Positions 15,558 to 23,147 of a DNA stretch of 49,739 nucleotides are shown one piece after another. Source of the DNA: an uncultured Burkholderiaceae bacterium (lineage in GTDB: Bacteria > Pseudomonadota > Gammaproteobacteria > Burkholderiales > Burkholderiaceae_C); NCBI GenBank assembly GCA_938022295.1, contig CALIDR010000126.1, positions 1 through 49,739 of the forward strand, written 5' to 3'. Position 1 is the first letter of the stretch. Every line of letters starts with the position of its first letter. The notes under the pieces were generated by a model. That model did no database searches. It had not been told where the DNA came from and saw only the letters and a list, made by a program, of their open reading frames with translations. Both the position numbers and the translations under genes were made by a program.

Positions 15558-16427
15558 TCAGCCGACGCCGTGCGACCGGAACCACTCCAGGCAGCGCTTC
15601 CAGCCGTCCTCGGCGGAATCCTTGCGGTAGCTCGGCCGGTAGTCGGCGTGGAAGGCATGCGGCGCGTCGGGGTAGACGACGAACGTCGACGCGCGCGCCG
15701 CCGCGCTGCCCCGCGCCAGCGCCGATTTCATCTTATCGACCGTGTCAAGCGGGATGCCGGCGTCGGCGCCGCCGTACAGGCCGAGCACCGGCGCGCGCAG
15801 GTTCGCCGCCACGTCGACCGGGTGCGCCGGCTGCAGCGGCGTCGAGTCGCCGACCAGGCGCCCGTACCACGCCACGCCCGCCTGCACCGGCGCGTGGGCG
15901 GCGTACAGCCACGTGATGCGCCCGCCCCAGCAGAAGCCGGTGACGCCGACGCGGTTCGCGTCGGCGCCCTCGCCGCGCGCCCAGGCGACCGCCGCGTCGA
16001 GGTCGCCCATCACCTGGCGGTCGGGCACCTTGCTGACGACCTCGGCGATCAGGCGCGCGATTTCGCCGTACATCATCGGGTCGCCCTGGCGCGCGAACAG
16101 CTCGGGGGCGATCGCGAAGTAGCCCTGGTGCGCGAAGCGGCGCGCGATGTCGGCGATGTGCTGGTGCACGCCGAAGATCTCGCTGACGACGAGCACCACC
16201 GGCGCGCCGCGGCGCCCCGCCGGGCGGGCGACGTAGGCCGGCATCGCGAAGTCGCCGACCGGTATCGTGACCTCGCCGGCCGTCAGGCCGGCGGCGTCGG
16301 TCGTGATCGCGGTCTGCGCGAGCGTGGGCAGCACGGCGGCGGCGAAACCGCCGCCGAGGCCGCCGGCGAACGCACGCCGGCGCAGCGGCCGGGACGGAAC
16401 GAGGCTGTCGAAGTCGTCGCGCAGCAT
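15558..16427 (-). CDS. Dienelactone hydrolase family protein with Tat signal
   Basis: A 289-residue alpha/beta hydrolase. The N-terminus RRRAFAGGLGGGF plus a hydrophobic run to about residue 40 resembles a twin-arginine export signal. The catalytic triad of dienelactone hydrolases is visible: Cys in GFCWGGR, Asp in GGADAGIP, His in APHAFH. EIFGVHQHIADIARR is a family signature. Enzymes of this family open dienelactones in chloroaromatic breakdown, but many members have unknown ester substrates. An exported form acting on an environmental ester is inferred. It is divergent from ppx. Confidence 0.87.
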   Translation of the reverse strand: MLRDDFDSLVPSRPLRRRAFAGGLGGGFAAAVLPTLAQTAITTDAAGLTAGEVTIPVGDFAMPAYVARPAGRRGAPVVLVVSEIFGVHQHIADIARRFAHQGYFAIAPELFARQGDPMMYGEIARLIAEVVSKVPDRQVMGDLDAAVAWARGEGADANRVGVTGFCWGGRITWLYAAHAPVQAGVAWYGRLVGDSTPLQPAHPVDVAANLRAPVLGLYGGADAGIPLDTVDKMKSALARGSAAARASTFVVYPDAPHAFHADYRPSYRKDSAEDGWKRCLEWFRSHGVG

Positions 16428-16508
16428 GGGATCGCCTTTCGTGGAGGGGAGCCCGCGAGCATCGGCGAACTGCGGCGGCGGCGCAACGGTGGTGTCGCGC
16501 GCTGACCC

Positions 16509-16514
16509 CACAAT
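16509..16514 (+). promoter_or_regulatory. Probable -10 hexamer of ppx (leaderless)
   Basis: CACAAT ends 6 bases before the ppx ATG, so transcription would begin at or next to the start codon. No good -35 was seen. Confidence 0.4.
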
Positions 16515-16520
16515 GCCTGC

Positions 16521-18047
16521 ATGGTCGCTGCCGTCTCGTCCACCGTCGCCGGTCTGCTGGCCGCCGTCGACATCGGCTCGAACAGCTTCCGTCTCGAGAT
16601 CGGGCAGCTCGCGCACGGGCGCTACCGGCGCATCGACTACCTGAAGGAGACGGTGCGCCTGGGCGGTGGCCTGGACGCCCACGGCCTGCTCACCGACGCC
16701 GCCGCGCGGCGCGGCCTGGACTGCCTGGCCCGCTTCGCGAGCCGGCTGGCCGGCTTCCGGCCGGCCCAGGTGCGCGCGGTGGCCACGCAGACGCTGCGCG
16801 AGGCGCGCAACCGCGACGCCTTCCTGCTGCGCGCGCAGGAGGTGCTCGGCTATCCGATCGAGGTCATCTCCGGCCGCGAGGAGGCGCGCCTGATCTACAC
16901 CGGCGTGGCGCACCTGCAGCCCTCGGAAGGGCGGCGGCTGGTGGTCGACATCGGCGGCCGCTCGACCGAGATGATCGTCGGCGAGGGCCGCACGCCGCTG
17001 GAAGCGGAGTCGTTCCGCGTCGGCAGCGTGAGCCTGTCGCAGCGCTTCTTCGGCGACGGGCGACTGAGCGACGCGGCGTTCCGCGCCGCCCAGGTCGCCG
17101 CCGGCGCCGAGCTCGAGGAGGCGCTGACGACGTTCACGCGCCAGCGCTGGAGCGAGGCGCTGGGCTCGTCGGGCACCGTCAGTGCGGTGTCGCAGCTGCT
17201 CGTGGCGAGCCACGTCACCGACGGCGAGATCACGCCGGCCGGGCTGCGCTGGCTGATCGCGCGCTGCATCGACGCCGGCCACGTCGAGCGCCTGAAGCTG
17301 CCGGGCCTGCGCGACGACCGGCGCCCGGTGCTCGCCGGCGGGTTGTCCATCCTCTACACGCTGGCGACGCACTTCGGCATCGAGTCGCTGCAGCCGGCCA
17401 AGGGCGCGCTGCGCCAGGGCGTGATCGTCGACCTGCACGACCGCCTGACCGCGCGCCGGCGCGCCCGCGGCGGCGACATGCGCGACCGCGCCGTCGTCGA
17501 ACTGCAGCGGCGCTTCCGCGTCGACACCGCGCAGGCGCGCCGCGTGCGCTCGGTGGCGCTGGCGCTGTACGACGGCGTCGCCGCGGCGATGCCCGAGCGC
17601 AACGGCTCCGAGGCACGGCTCGAGCTCGGCTGGGCCTGCGACCTGCACGAGATCGGCATGATGGTCTCGCACCACGACCACCACCGCCACAGCGCCTACC
17701 TGCTCGCCCACGTCGACGCGCCCGGCTTCTCGCAGAGCCAGCAGCGGCGCGTCGGCGAGCTCGTGCTCGGCCAGCGCGGGGGCTTGCGCAAGATCGAGGC
17801 GGCGTTCGTCAACGACACCTACAACTGGCAGGTGCTGTGCCTGCGGCTGGCGGTGATCAAGTGCCACGCCCGTGGCGGCGTCGACCCCGCCGCGCTGCGG
17901 CTGCAGCGCCAGGGCGCGCGCGCGACGCTGTCGTTCGGCGAAGCCTGGGCGCGCAGCCACCCGCGCACGCTGTTCCTGCTCGAGGAGGAGGCGGAGACGT
18001 GGAACCGCGGCGGGCCGCTGCAGCTCGTGCTCGTCGAAAGCGGCTGA
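16521..18047 (+). CDS. ppx: Exopolyphosphatase / pppGpp phosphohydrolase (Ppx/GppA)
   Basis: A 508-residue Ppx/GppA protein that releases phosphate from polyphosphate ends, or the 5' phosphate of pppGpp. The N-terminal ASKHA-fold ATPase-like domains show AAVDIGSNSFRLEI at about residues 14-27, ATQTLREARN, SGREEARLIY, VVDIGGRSTEMIVG and SSGTVSAV. The C-terminal part is the HD-like helical domain, with WACDLHEIGMMVSHHDHHRHSAYL. In the phosphate loop the third Gly of DIGGGSTE is Arg. Together with the facing ppk1 it makes a polyphosphate turnover locus. Polyphosphatase is the more likely activity given the neighbours, but sequence alone does not exclude GppA. Confidence 0.92.
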   Translation: MVAAVSSTVAGLLAAVDIGSNSFRLEIGQLAHGRYRRIDYLKETVRLGGGLDAHGLLTDAAARRGLDCLARFASRLAGFRPAQVRAVATQTLREARNRDAFLLRAQEVLGYPIEVISGREEARLIYTGVAHLQPSEGRRLVVDIGGRSTEMIVGEGRTPLEAESFRVGSVSLSQRFFGDGRLSDAAFRAAQVAAGAELEEALTTFTRQRWSEALGSSGTVSAVSQLLVASHVTDGEITPAGLRWLIARCIDAGHVERLKLPGLRDDRRPVLAGGLSILYTLATHFGIESLQPAKGALRQGVIVDLHDRLTARRRARGGDMRDRAVVELQRRFRVDTAQARRVRSVALALYDGVAAAMPERNGSEARLELGWACDLHEIGMMVSHHDHHRHSAYLLAHVDAPGFSQSQQRRVGELVLGQRGGLRKIEAAFVNDTYNWQVLCLRLAVIKCHARGGVDPAALRLQRQGARATLSFGEAWARSHPRTLFLLEEEAETWNRGGPLQLVLVESG

Positions 18048-18051
18048 GCCG

Positions 18052-18330
18052 AGATCCGACAGACGGCCGCTCGACTCCGCATGCAAGCTGCTCTCATGCT
18101 TGGTGTTCTCGCGCACGCGGGCGGTCACCTCTCGGGCGACGACGCTGCGCACCCGATCGAGCCGCCCTCGGACACGCTGGCGGCGTTGCGAGCCCTGCGG
18201 GCCGCCGCGGGCGGGGACGCCCCGGCTCCTCGCCAGGCGCGCACCGTCCGCAGGGACGGTGCGCGTGCGGGCTCGGCCTTGCCAGCGCGCCCGATGACGG
18301 CCCGCTCGGGCGCGCCCGACTGCCGGATCT
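18052..18330 (+). repeat. MITE-like dispersed repeat, copy A (inverted relative to copy B at 38736)
   Basis: A 279-bp non-coding element just after ppx. Its ends are inverted repeats (AGATCCGACAG at the left, CTGCCGGATCT at the right). The reverse complement occurs at 38736-39015 with most positions conserved: 18141-18171 and 18281-18317 are identical to that copy. It contains a perfect hairpin, arms GCGCACCGTCC (18239-18249) and GGACGGTGCGC (18254-18264), loop GCAG, also present in copy B. Short ORFs inside it are not conserved in frame between the copies. No transposase is present, so this resembles a non-autonomous element or a structured repeat. Confidence 0.8.
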
Positions 18331-18345
18331 AGGCTCGGCCGTCCG

Positions 18346-18810
18346 TCAGACGTTGTCCGGCCCGCGCACGGTGACGATCACGACCTCGCCGTCGCCGAGC
18401 AGCCGCTGGCGCGAGCGCAGCCACCAGATCGCGCCCTTCTTGACGCTCCACGGCGTCGTGATGCCGGCCATCAGGTAGGCCGCGGTCAGCCCGAGCGTGG
18501 GCTGATGGCCGACGACGAGCACCGGCTCGCGCGCGTCGGGCCAGCGCACGGCGGCCAGCAGCGCCTCGACGCCGGCGTCAGGGGCGAGCGCGCCCACCGT
18601 CTTGAACTTGCGGTCCAGCGCCTGCGCCGTCTGCTGCGCGCGCCGCGCCGGGCTCACGAGCACCTTGGTGCTCGACGGCAGGTGCTGGTTGAGCCAGGCG
18701 GCCATCTTCTTCGCCTGCCGCTCGCCCTTGGGCGTGAGCGCGCGGTCCAGGTCCTCGCCGCTGTCGCTCGTCTCGTCGGCATCGGCGTGGCGCCACAGGA
18801 TCAGGTCCAT
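18346..18810 (-). CDS. sixA: Phosphohistidine phosphatase SixA
   Basis: A 154-residue histidine-phosphatase fold protein. The N-terminal LILWRHADADE carries the catalytic RHG-type motif in its SixA form (RHA). The second arginine lies in VSPARRAQQTA and the second His in VVGHQPTLGL. SixA removes phosphate from phosphohistidine on histidine phosphotransfer proteins or PTS-Ntr proteins. It lies 21 bases downstream of ppk1 on the same strand, probably as a second operon gene, so its job here may be linked to phosphate or polyphosphate control. Confidence 0.93.
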   Translation of the reverse strand: MDLILWRHADADETSDSGEDLDRALTPKGERQAKKMAAWLNQHLPSSTKVLVSPARRAQQTAQALDRKFKTVGALAPDAGVEALLAAVRWPDAREPVLVVGHQPTLGLTAAYLMAGITTPWSVKKGAIWWLRSRQRLLGDGEVVIVTVRGPDNV

Positions 18811-18831
18811 CGCGGTTCCTCGTGCGCCGTC

Positions 18832-20940
18832 TCAGCGGCTGTACAGCGCCATCAGAGCCTGCTGCGCCGAGACGCCCTCGCCGGCGGCCGGCCGCACGCG
18901 CTCGTAGTGGCCGTCGGGCGCCAGCGTCCAGGCGTCGCGCGTGTCGTGCAGGTACGGCACCAGGCATTCGTCGATCACGCGCTGGCGCAGCGCGGGGTCG
19001 CGCACCGGCCACGCGACCTCGATGCGGCGGTACATGTTGCGGCTCATCCAGTCGGCGCTGCTGAGGTACAGCACTTCCTCGTCGTCGCCGTCGCCCCACG
19101 CGAAGTACAGCACGCGCGTGTGCTCGAGGAAGCGGCCGACGATCGAGCGCACGCGGATGCGCTCGGTCTGCCCCGGCACCCCGGGCGGCAGCATGCACGC
19201 GCCGCGCACGACGAGGTCGATCTGCGCGCCGGCCTGGCCGGCGGCCACCAGCGCTTCGATCAGCGCGACGTCGGTCAGCGCGTTGATCTTGACGACCACG
19301 CGCGCGCGGCGGCCGGCGCGCGCGGCGTCGGCGACCTGCTGCAGGTGGCGCAGCAGCCGCCGGTGCAGCCCGAAGGGCGCCGTCAGCAGCTGCCGCGGCG
19401 GGCGCAGCTTGACCAGGCTCGCGAGCTGCTGGAACACGGCGTCGGCGTCGGCCGTGAGATCCGGGTCGGCGGTGAGGCAGCCGACGTCGGTGTACAGCCG
19501 CGCGGTGCGCGGGTTGTAGTTGCCGGTGGACAGGTGCGCGTAGCGGCGCAGCCGCCCGCCCTCGCGGCGCGTGATCACCATCATCTTGGCGTGCGTCTTC
19601 AGGCCCACGATGCCGTAGACGACCTGCGCGCCCACCGCCTCGAGCCGCTCGGCCCAGTTGATGTTGGCCTCCTCGTCGAAGCGCGCCTTCAGCTCGACGA
19701 CGGCCATCACCTCCTTGCCGCGGCGCGCCGCCTCGAGCAGCAGGTCCATCAGCACGCTCTGCGCGCCGGTGCGGTAGATCGTCTGCTTGATCGCGAGCAC
19801 GTCCGGGTCGTCGACGGCCTGGCGCAGGAACTGCACGACCGGCTCGAAGCTCTCGAACGGGTGGTGCAGCAGCACGTCGCCCTCGCGCAGGCGCTCGAAC
19901 ATCGGCCGCTCGCGCGGCAGCCGGCGCTCGGGCCACGCCGGCTCGAACGGCGGGAAGCGCAGGTGGTCGGCGTCGGCCTGGTCGATCAGCTGGTTCAGCC
20001 GCACGAGGTTGACCGGGCCGTTGACGCGGTACAGCGCCTCCTCGGGCAGCTGGAACTGCTGCAGCAGGAAGCCCGACAGCTCGTCGGGGCAGGTGCTGAC
20101 GACCTCGAGGCGGATCGCCTGCCCGAAGTGGCGCGTCGTCAGCCCGGTGCGCAGCGCCTGGCGCAGGTTCTTGACCTCGTCCTCGTCGACGTCGAGGTCG
20201 CTGTCGCGGGTGACGCGGAACTGCGAGAAGTACGTCACCTCGCGCCCCGGGAACAGCTCGCCGAGGTGGGCGCGGATGACGCTCGTCAGCAGCACGAACG
20301 CCTGGCGGCCGCCGCTGACGTCGTCGGGCAGGCGGATCACGCGCGGCAGCACGCGCGGCACCTTGACGATCGCGATGCGGTTCTCGCGCCCGAAGGCGTC
20401 GCGCCCGCCGAGCAGGGCGATGAAGTTCAGGCTCTTGTTGGCCACCTGCGGGAACGGGTGCGCCGGGTCGAGGCCCACGGGCACCAGCAGCGGGCGCACC
20501 TGCTGCTCGAAGAAGCGTGCCACCCACGCGCGCTGCGCGGCGTCGCGCTCGGCGTGGTTGACGATCACGATGCCCTCGCGCTGCAGCGCCGGCATCACCT
20601 CGTCGTTGAAGAGGGCGTACTGCTCGTCGATCAGCGCGTGGGCGTCGGCGGCGACCTGCTTCAGGTCGCGCGGCGACACCCCGGTGCCGGGCTGGCGGCC
20701 GAGCTCGAGGTAGTCGGCGAAGCGCACCTCGAAGAACTCGTCGAGGTTGGACGAGACGATCGTGATGTAGCGCAGCCGCTCGAGCAGCGGCACGTCGTCG
20801 CGCCGCGCCTGCGCGAGCACGCGGCGGTTGAACTGCAGCGTCGAGATCTCGCGGTTCAGCCAGGCCAGCGACGACGTCGCCGCGGCCTGCACCTTGCCCG
20901 GCGTCGCGACGGGGCGGGTTTCGGCGAGGAAGTCGGTCAT
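18832..20940 (-). CDS. ppk1: Polyphosphate kinase 1
   Basis: PPK1 makes polyphosphate from ATP, reversibly, at the membrane. The 702 residues show all four regions: N-terminal SSLAWLNREISTLQFNRRVL, an SNLDEFFEVR helix, the C1 domain with the autophosphorylated His in GLKTHAKMMVI, then YAHLSTGNYN with the second essential His, and C2 with LSSADWMSRNMYRRIE. The ATG at 20940 was chosen over 20988 because a -10-like TACACT at 20948-20953 lies between them, and because MTDFLAETRP is short and plausible. It precedes sixA, with ppx on the opposite strand beyond the repeat. Confidence 0.96.
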   Translation of the reverse strand: MTDFLAETRPVATPGKVQAAATSSLAWLNREISTLQFNRRVLAQARRDDVPLLERLRYITIVSSNLDEFFEVRFADYLELGRQPGTGVSPRDLKQVAADAHALIDEQYALFNDEVMPALQREGIVIVNHAERDAAQRAWVARFFEQQVRPLLVPVGLDPAHPFPQVANKSLNFIALLGGRDAFGRENRIAIVKVPRVLPRVIRLPDDVSGGRQAFVLLTSVIRAHLGELFPGREVTYFSQFRVTRDSDLDVDEDEVKNLRQALRTGLTTRHFGQAIRLEVVSTCPDELSGFLLQQFQLPEEALYRVNGPVNLVRLNQLIDQADADHLRFPPFEPAWPERRLPRERPMFERLREGDVLLHHPFESFEPVVQFLRQAVDDPDVLAIKQTIYRTGAQSVLMDLLLEAARRGKEVMAVVELKARFDEEANINWAERLEAVGAQVVYGIVGLKTHAKMMVITRREGGRLRRYAHLSTGNYNPRTARLYTDVGCLTADPDLTADADAVFQQLASLVKLRPPRQLLTAPFGLHRRLLRHLQQVADAARAGRRARVVVKINALTDVALIEALVAAGQAGAQIDLVVRGACMLPPGVPGQTERIRVRSIVGRFLEHTRVLYFAWGDGDDEEVLYLSSADWMSRNMYRRIEVAWPVRDPALRQRVIDECLVPYLHDTRDAWTLAPDGHYERVRPAAGEGVSAQQALMALYSR

Positions 20941-20947
20941 CGGCGGG

Positions 20948-20953
20948 AGTGTA
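20948..20953 (-). promoter_or_regulatory. Probable -10 hexamer of ppk1-sixA (leaderless)
   Basis: TACACT on the minus strand ends 7 bases before the ATG at 20940. No Pho-type half-site stands at the 10-base distance seen in front of phoD and phoX. Confidence 0.45.
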
Positions 20954-21566
20954 GGCACGATCGGACCGGCGCCGGGTTCGCCGTGCATCGTCGCGCCAGC
21001 TCATGACGTGGCGGCGACGGCGGCATTCGGGTGCGCGTCATGTCATCAAGCTTCGATCCGTCGTGCCTGCGCGGTGGCCACGCAGGGTCCGGTGACCCTG
21101 CTTCCACCGGCGCAGGCGGCCAAGGCCACCGTCGCAGCGCGGTGCGGCGGTGCGCGCATGGCCAACCGCTGCTTCGGTGCGGCTTCGACCTCGACCGTGG
21201 CAACGGCTTCCAACCCCGGTTTGTCGCCGGCGGCAAACGGCCTCGTGGCGGTCGGACGTCGGGGGCACGGGCCGCACCCTGGGGCTCATCCTGGCTGCGG
21301 GACGACCGCCGCGAACGCTCCGCCGTGCCGGAGGCGAGCGACGGCCACGCGGGGCCCGACGTCGCGCCTGACCCGCGACTGCGGCTCGACGCGCCGATCC
21401 CTTTCGAAGCCAGCGAAAGCGAGACGAGGTGCTTCCGCGTGTCGCGCCTGCCCGGCGAGCCTCGATGCTTGCGAGTGTCGCTGCGCTTGCGCTTCTGATC
21501 CTGCCAGCTGCCGCGGGCCGCGGGCTCGCGCCGCGCGGCGACCCGAGGCGTCGCGCCCGCCCCGCT
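20954..21566. other. Gene-free region between ppk1 and the phytase-like gene
   Basis: About 610 bases with no ORF that resembles a protein or uses codons like the neighbours. A perfect 8-bp hairpin (GCAGGGTC, loop CGGT, GACCCTGC) lies at about 21085-21104. An imperfect direct repeat of ~20 bases starts at 21425 and 21463 (shared core TGCTT..CG.GTGTCGC). It may be a decayed gene or an old repeat. Function unknown. Confidence 0.5.
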
Positions 21567-21600
21567 GCGACACCGAACTGTCACGTTCGCCACGTACCTT
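21567..21600 (+). promoter_or_regulatory. Pho-box-like promoter of the phytase-like gene
   Basis: Half-sites GCGACAC (21567-21573) and CTGTCAC (21578-21584) are 11 bases apart. Ten bases later comes TACCTT (21595-21600), a -10 of the TAnnnT form. The second half-site is a perfect match to the PhoB consensus CTGTCAT/C, while the first matches 4 of 7. Layout equals that of phoD and phoX. Confidence 0.55.
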
Positions 21601-21630
21601 CCGTCGCTTCTCGTGAGGAGGAATCGAGTC

Positions 21631-23034
21631 ATGCAACGGATCGCACGCGCGCTCGCCGCCGCCCTCGCCGCGGCCGCCTTCGGTGCCGCAGCACAGGAGA
21701 TCGTCGCGACCTACGAACCGGTCGAAGGCGACCCGAAGCTCGACCTCGGCACTTACCGACATCCGGCCGGAGGCAAGACGCTGCGACTGTTCGGCGGCGC
21801 CGGCAGCGGCAGCTACCGCGGCCCGGGCGATCCGCCCGACGTGCTGTGGACCGTCGGCGACCGCGGGCCGAACTTCACCTGCGCCGATGCGCGAACGGTG
21901 CTCGAACTCGCGCCTGCGCTGGCCTGCCCGGCCGATCCGAGCCGGGGCGTCGCCGCCGGCGTCGGGCGCCTGTATCCGCGGCCGGACTACGCGCCGAGCA
22001 TCTACAGGCTTCGGCTCGCGCCCGGCGGCACGCTCGAGGTGCTCGACGTGATCCCCCTCAGGCGCCTGGACGGCACGCCGATCAGCGGCCTGTTGAATCC
22101 GCAGGTCACCGGCACGACGGAGATCCCGCGCGACGGCCAAGGGCGCGTCCTCGACCAGGACGCGAGCGCGATCGACGCCGAGGGCATCGTGCGCCTGCCG
22201 CACTTCGGCGGGCGGTTCTTCATCGGCGAGGAGAACGCCACCGGCCTCGTCGAAGTCGCGGCCGACGGCCGCATCCTGCAGCGCTTCGTCCCCGCCGGCA
22301 CGGCGCAGGAGTACACCCACCCGCGCGTCGGCGCGAGCGCCGGCTACCGCGTCGAAGGCATCCTGCCCGAGCTGCTCGCGAAGCGGCGCATCAACCGCGG
22401 CATCGAGTCGATGGCCGTGTCGCGCGACTTCCGCTTCCTCACCTTCATCGTGCAGAGCCCGCTCGACCACCCGGACACGAGCGTGCGCGACAGCAGGAAC
22501 ATCCGCATCTACCGCGCCGCGCTCGACCCGCACCCGAACGGCTCGACGCTGCGCCTCGTCGGCGAATGGGTCTACACGCTCGACGACGTCGACGTGCTGC
22601 GCAACGCCGGCGCGACCGACGTCCAGCGCGTGGCCGACCTGCGCGTCAGCGAGATGACGACGCTCGACGACGACCGTCTGCTCGTCATCGAGCGCACGGA
22701 CCAGGCGACCGCGCTGTACGAGATCGACCTGCGCGGGGCGACGAACCTGCTCGGCAGCGTCTGGGACGCGCCGGCCACCCGGCCCACGCTCGAGCAGCTC
22801 GGCCTGCCCGGCTTTCCGGCGCTGGCCGACGCCGGCATCGTGCCGGTGCGCAAGACGCTGCGCTTCATCGCGTCGTCGGTGCCGGGCGCGCTACCGCCGT
22901 TCGCCCGCAAGCTCGAGGGGCTCGCGCTGACGCAGCAGGGACGCCTGATCATCGTCAACGACGACGACTTCGGCATCACCGGCGAGCGCGTGCGCGTCGA
23001 CGTCGTGCGCGGTGCCGGCTTCGGCCGGCGCTGA
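21631..23034 (+). CDS. Esterase-like activity of phytase family protein, exported
   Basis: A 467-residue protein with an N-terminal signal peptide (RIARALAAALAAAAFGAAAQ, cleavage near residue 21) and a beta-propeller-like domain of the phytase-like esterase family. Supporting segments are DVLWTVGDRGPNF, YAPSIYRLRL, DAEGIVRLP with FFIGEEN, NRGIESMAVS, RLLVIERTD, FARKLEGLAL and LIIVNDDDFG. Members are thought to release phosphate from organic phosphate esters, although few have been tested. An AGGAGG ribosome site lies 9 bases before the ATG. It precedes phoD in the same direction, and both have Pho-type promoters, so a role in phosphate scavenging in the periplasm is likely. Confidence 0.82.
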   Translation: MQRIARALAAALAAAAFGAAAQEIVATYEPVEGDPKLDLGTYRHPAGGKTLRLFGGAGSGSYRGPGDPPDVLWTVGDRGPNFTCADARTVLELAPALACPADPSRGVAAGVGRLYPRPDYAPSIYRLRLAPGGTLEVLDVIPLRRLDGTPISGLLNPQVTGTTEIPRDGQGRVLDQDASAIDAEGIVRLPHFGGRFFIGEENATGLVEVAADGRILQRFVPAGTAQEYTHPRVGASAGYRVEGILPELLAKRRINRGIESMAVSRDFRFLTFIVQSPLDHPDTSVRDSRNIRIYRAALDPHPNGSTLRLVGEWVYTLDDVDVLRNAGATDVQRVADLRVSEMTTLDDDRLLVIERTDQATALYEIDLRGATNLLGSVWDAPATRPTLEQLGLPGFPALADAGIVPVRKTLRFIASSVPGALPPFARKLEGLALTQQGRLIIVNDDDFGITGERVRVDVVRGAGFGRR

Positions 23035-23074
23035 ACCTTCGCGCGCCGCGGCCGACGCCCCGGGCGTGTCCCTT

Positions 23075-23119
23075 CGGTCGGGGCGCTGTCGCCACGCTGT
23101 CACCCCGGGGCGATAGCGT
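23075..23119 (+). promoter_or_regulatory. Pho box and -10 of phoD
   Basis: Direct repeats CTGTCGC (23086-23092) and CTGTCAC (23097-23103), separated by CACG, match the PhoB box layout of 7+4+7. A degenerate unit CGGTCGG lies one 11-base step upstream at 23075. Exactly ten bases after the box is the -10 TAGCGT (23114-23119). Transcription would start near 23126, leaving a ~22-base leader before the ATG at 23148. Confidence 0.8.
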
Positions 23120-23147
23120 TTCGGCGTTGCTCCATTGCGAGGCCCCG

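Noticed and set aside
18081..18332. Small ORFs within the two MITE-like copies (also 38729-38935)
   Set aside because: Frames differ between copies and conservation is at the DNA level, including a hairpin and terminal repeats, so they are not likely to be genes.
20937..21632. Minus-strand 231-codon ORF across the gap upstream of ppk1
   Set aside because: Arg/Pro/Ser-rich product without family signature; it crosses the likely ppk1 promoter and the Pho-type promoter of the phytase-like gene.
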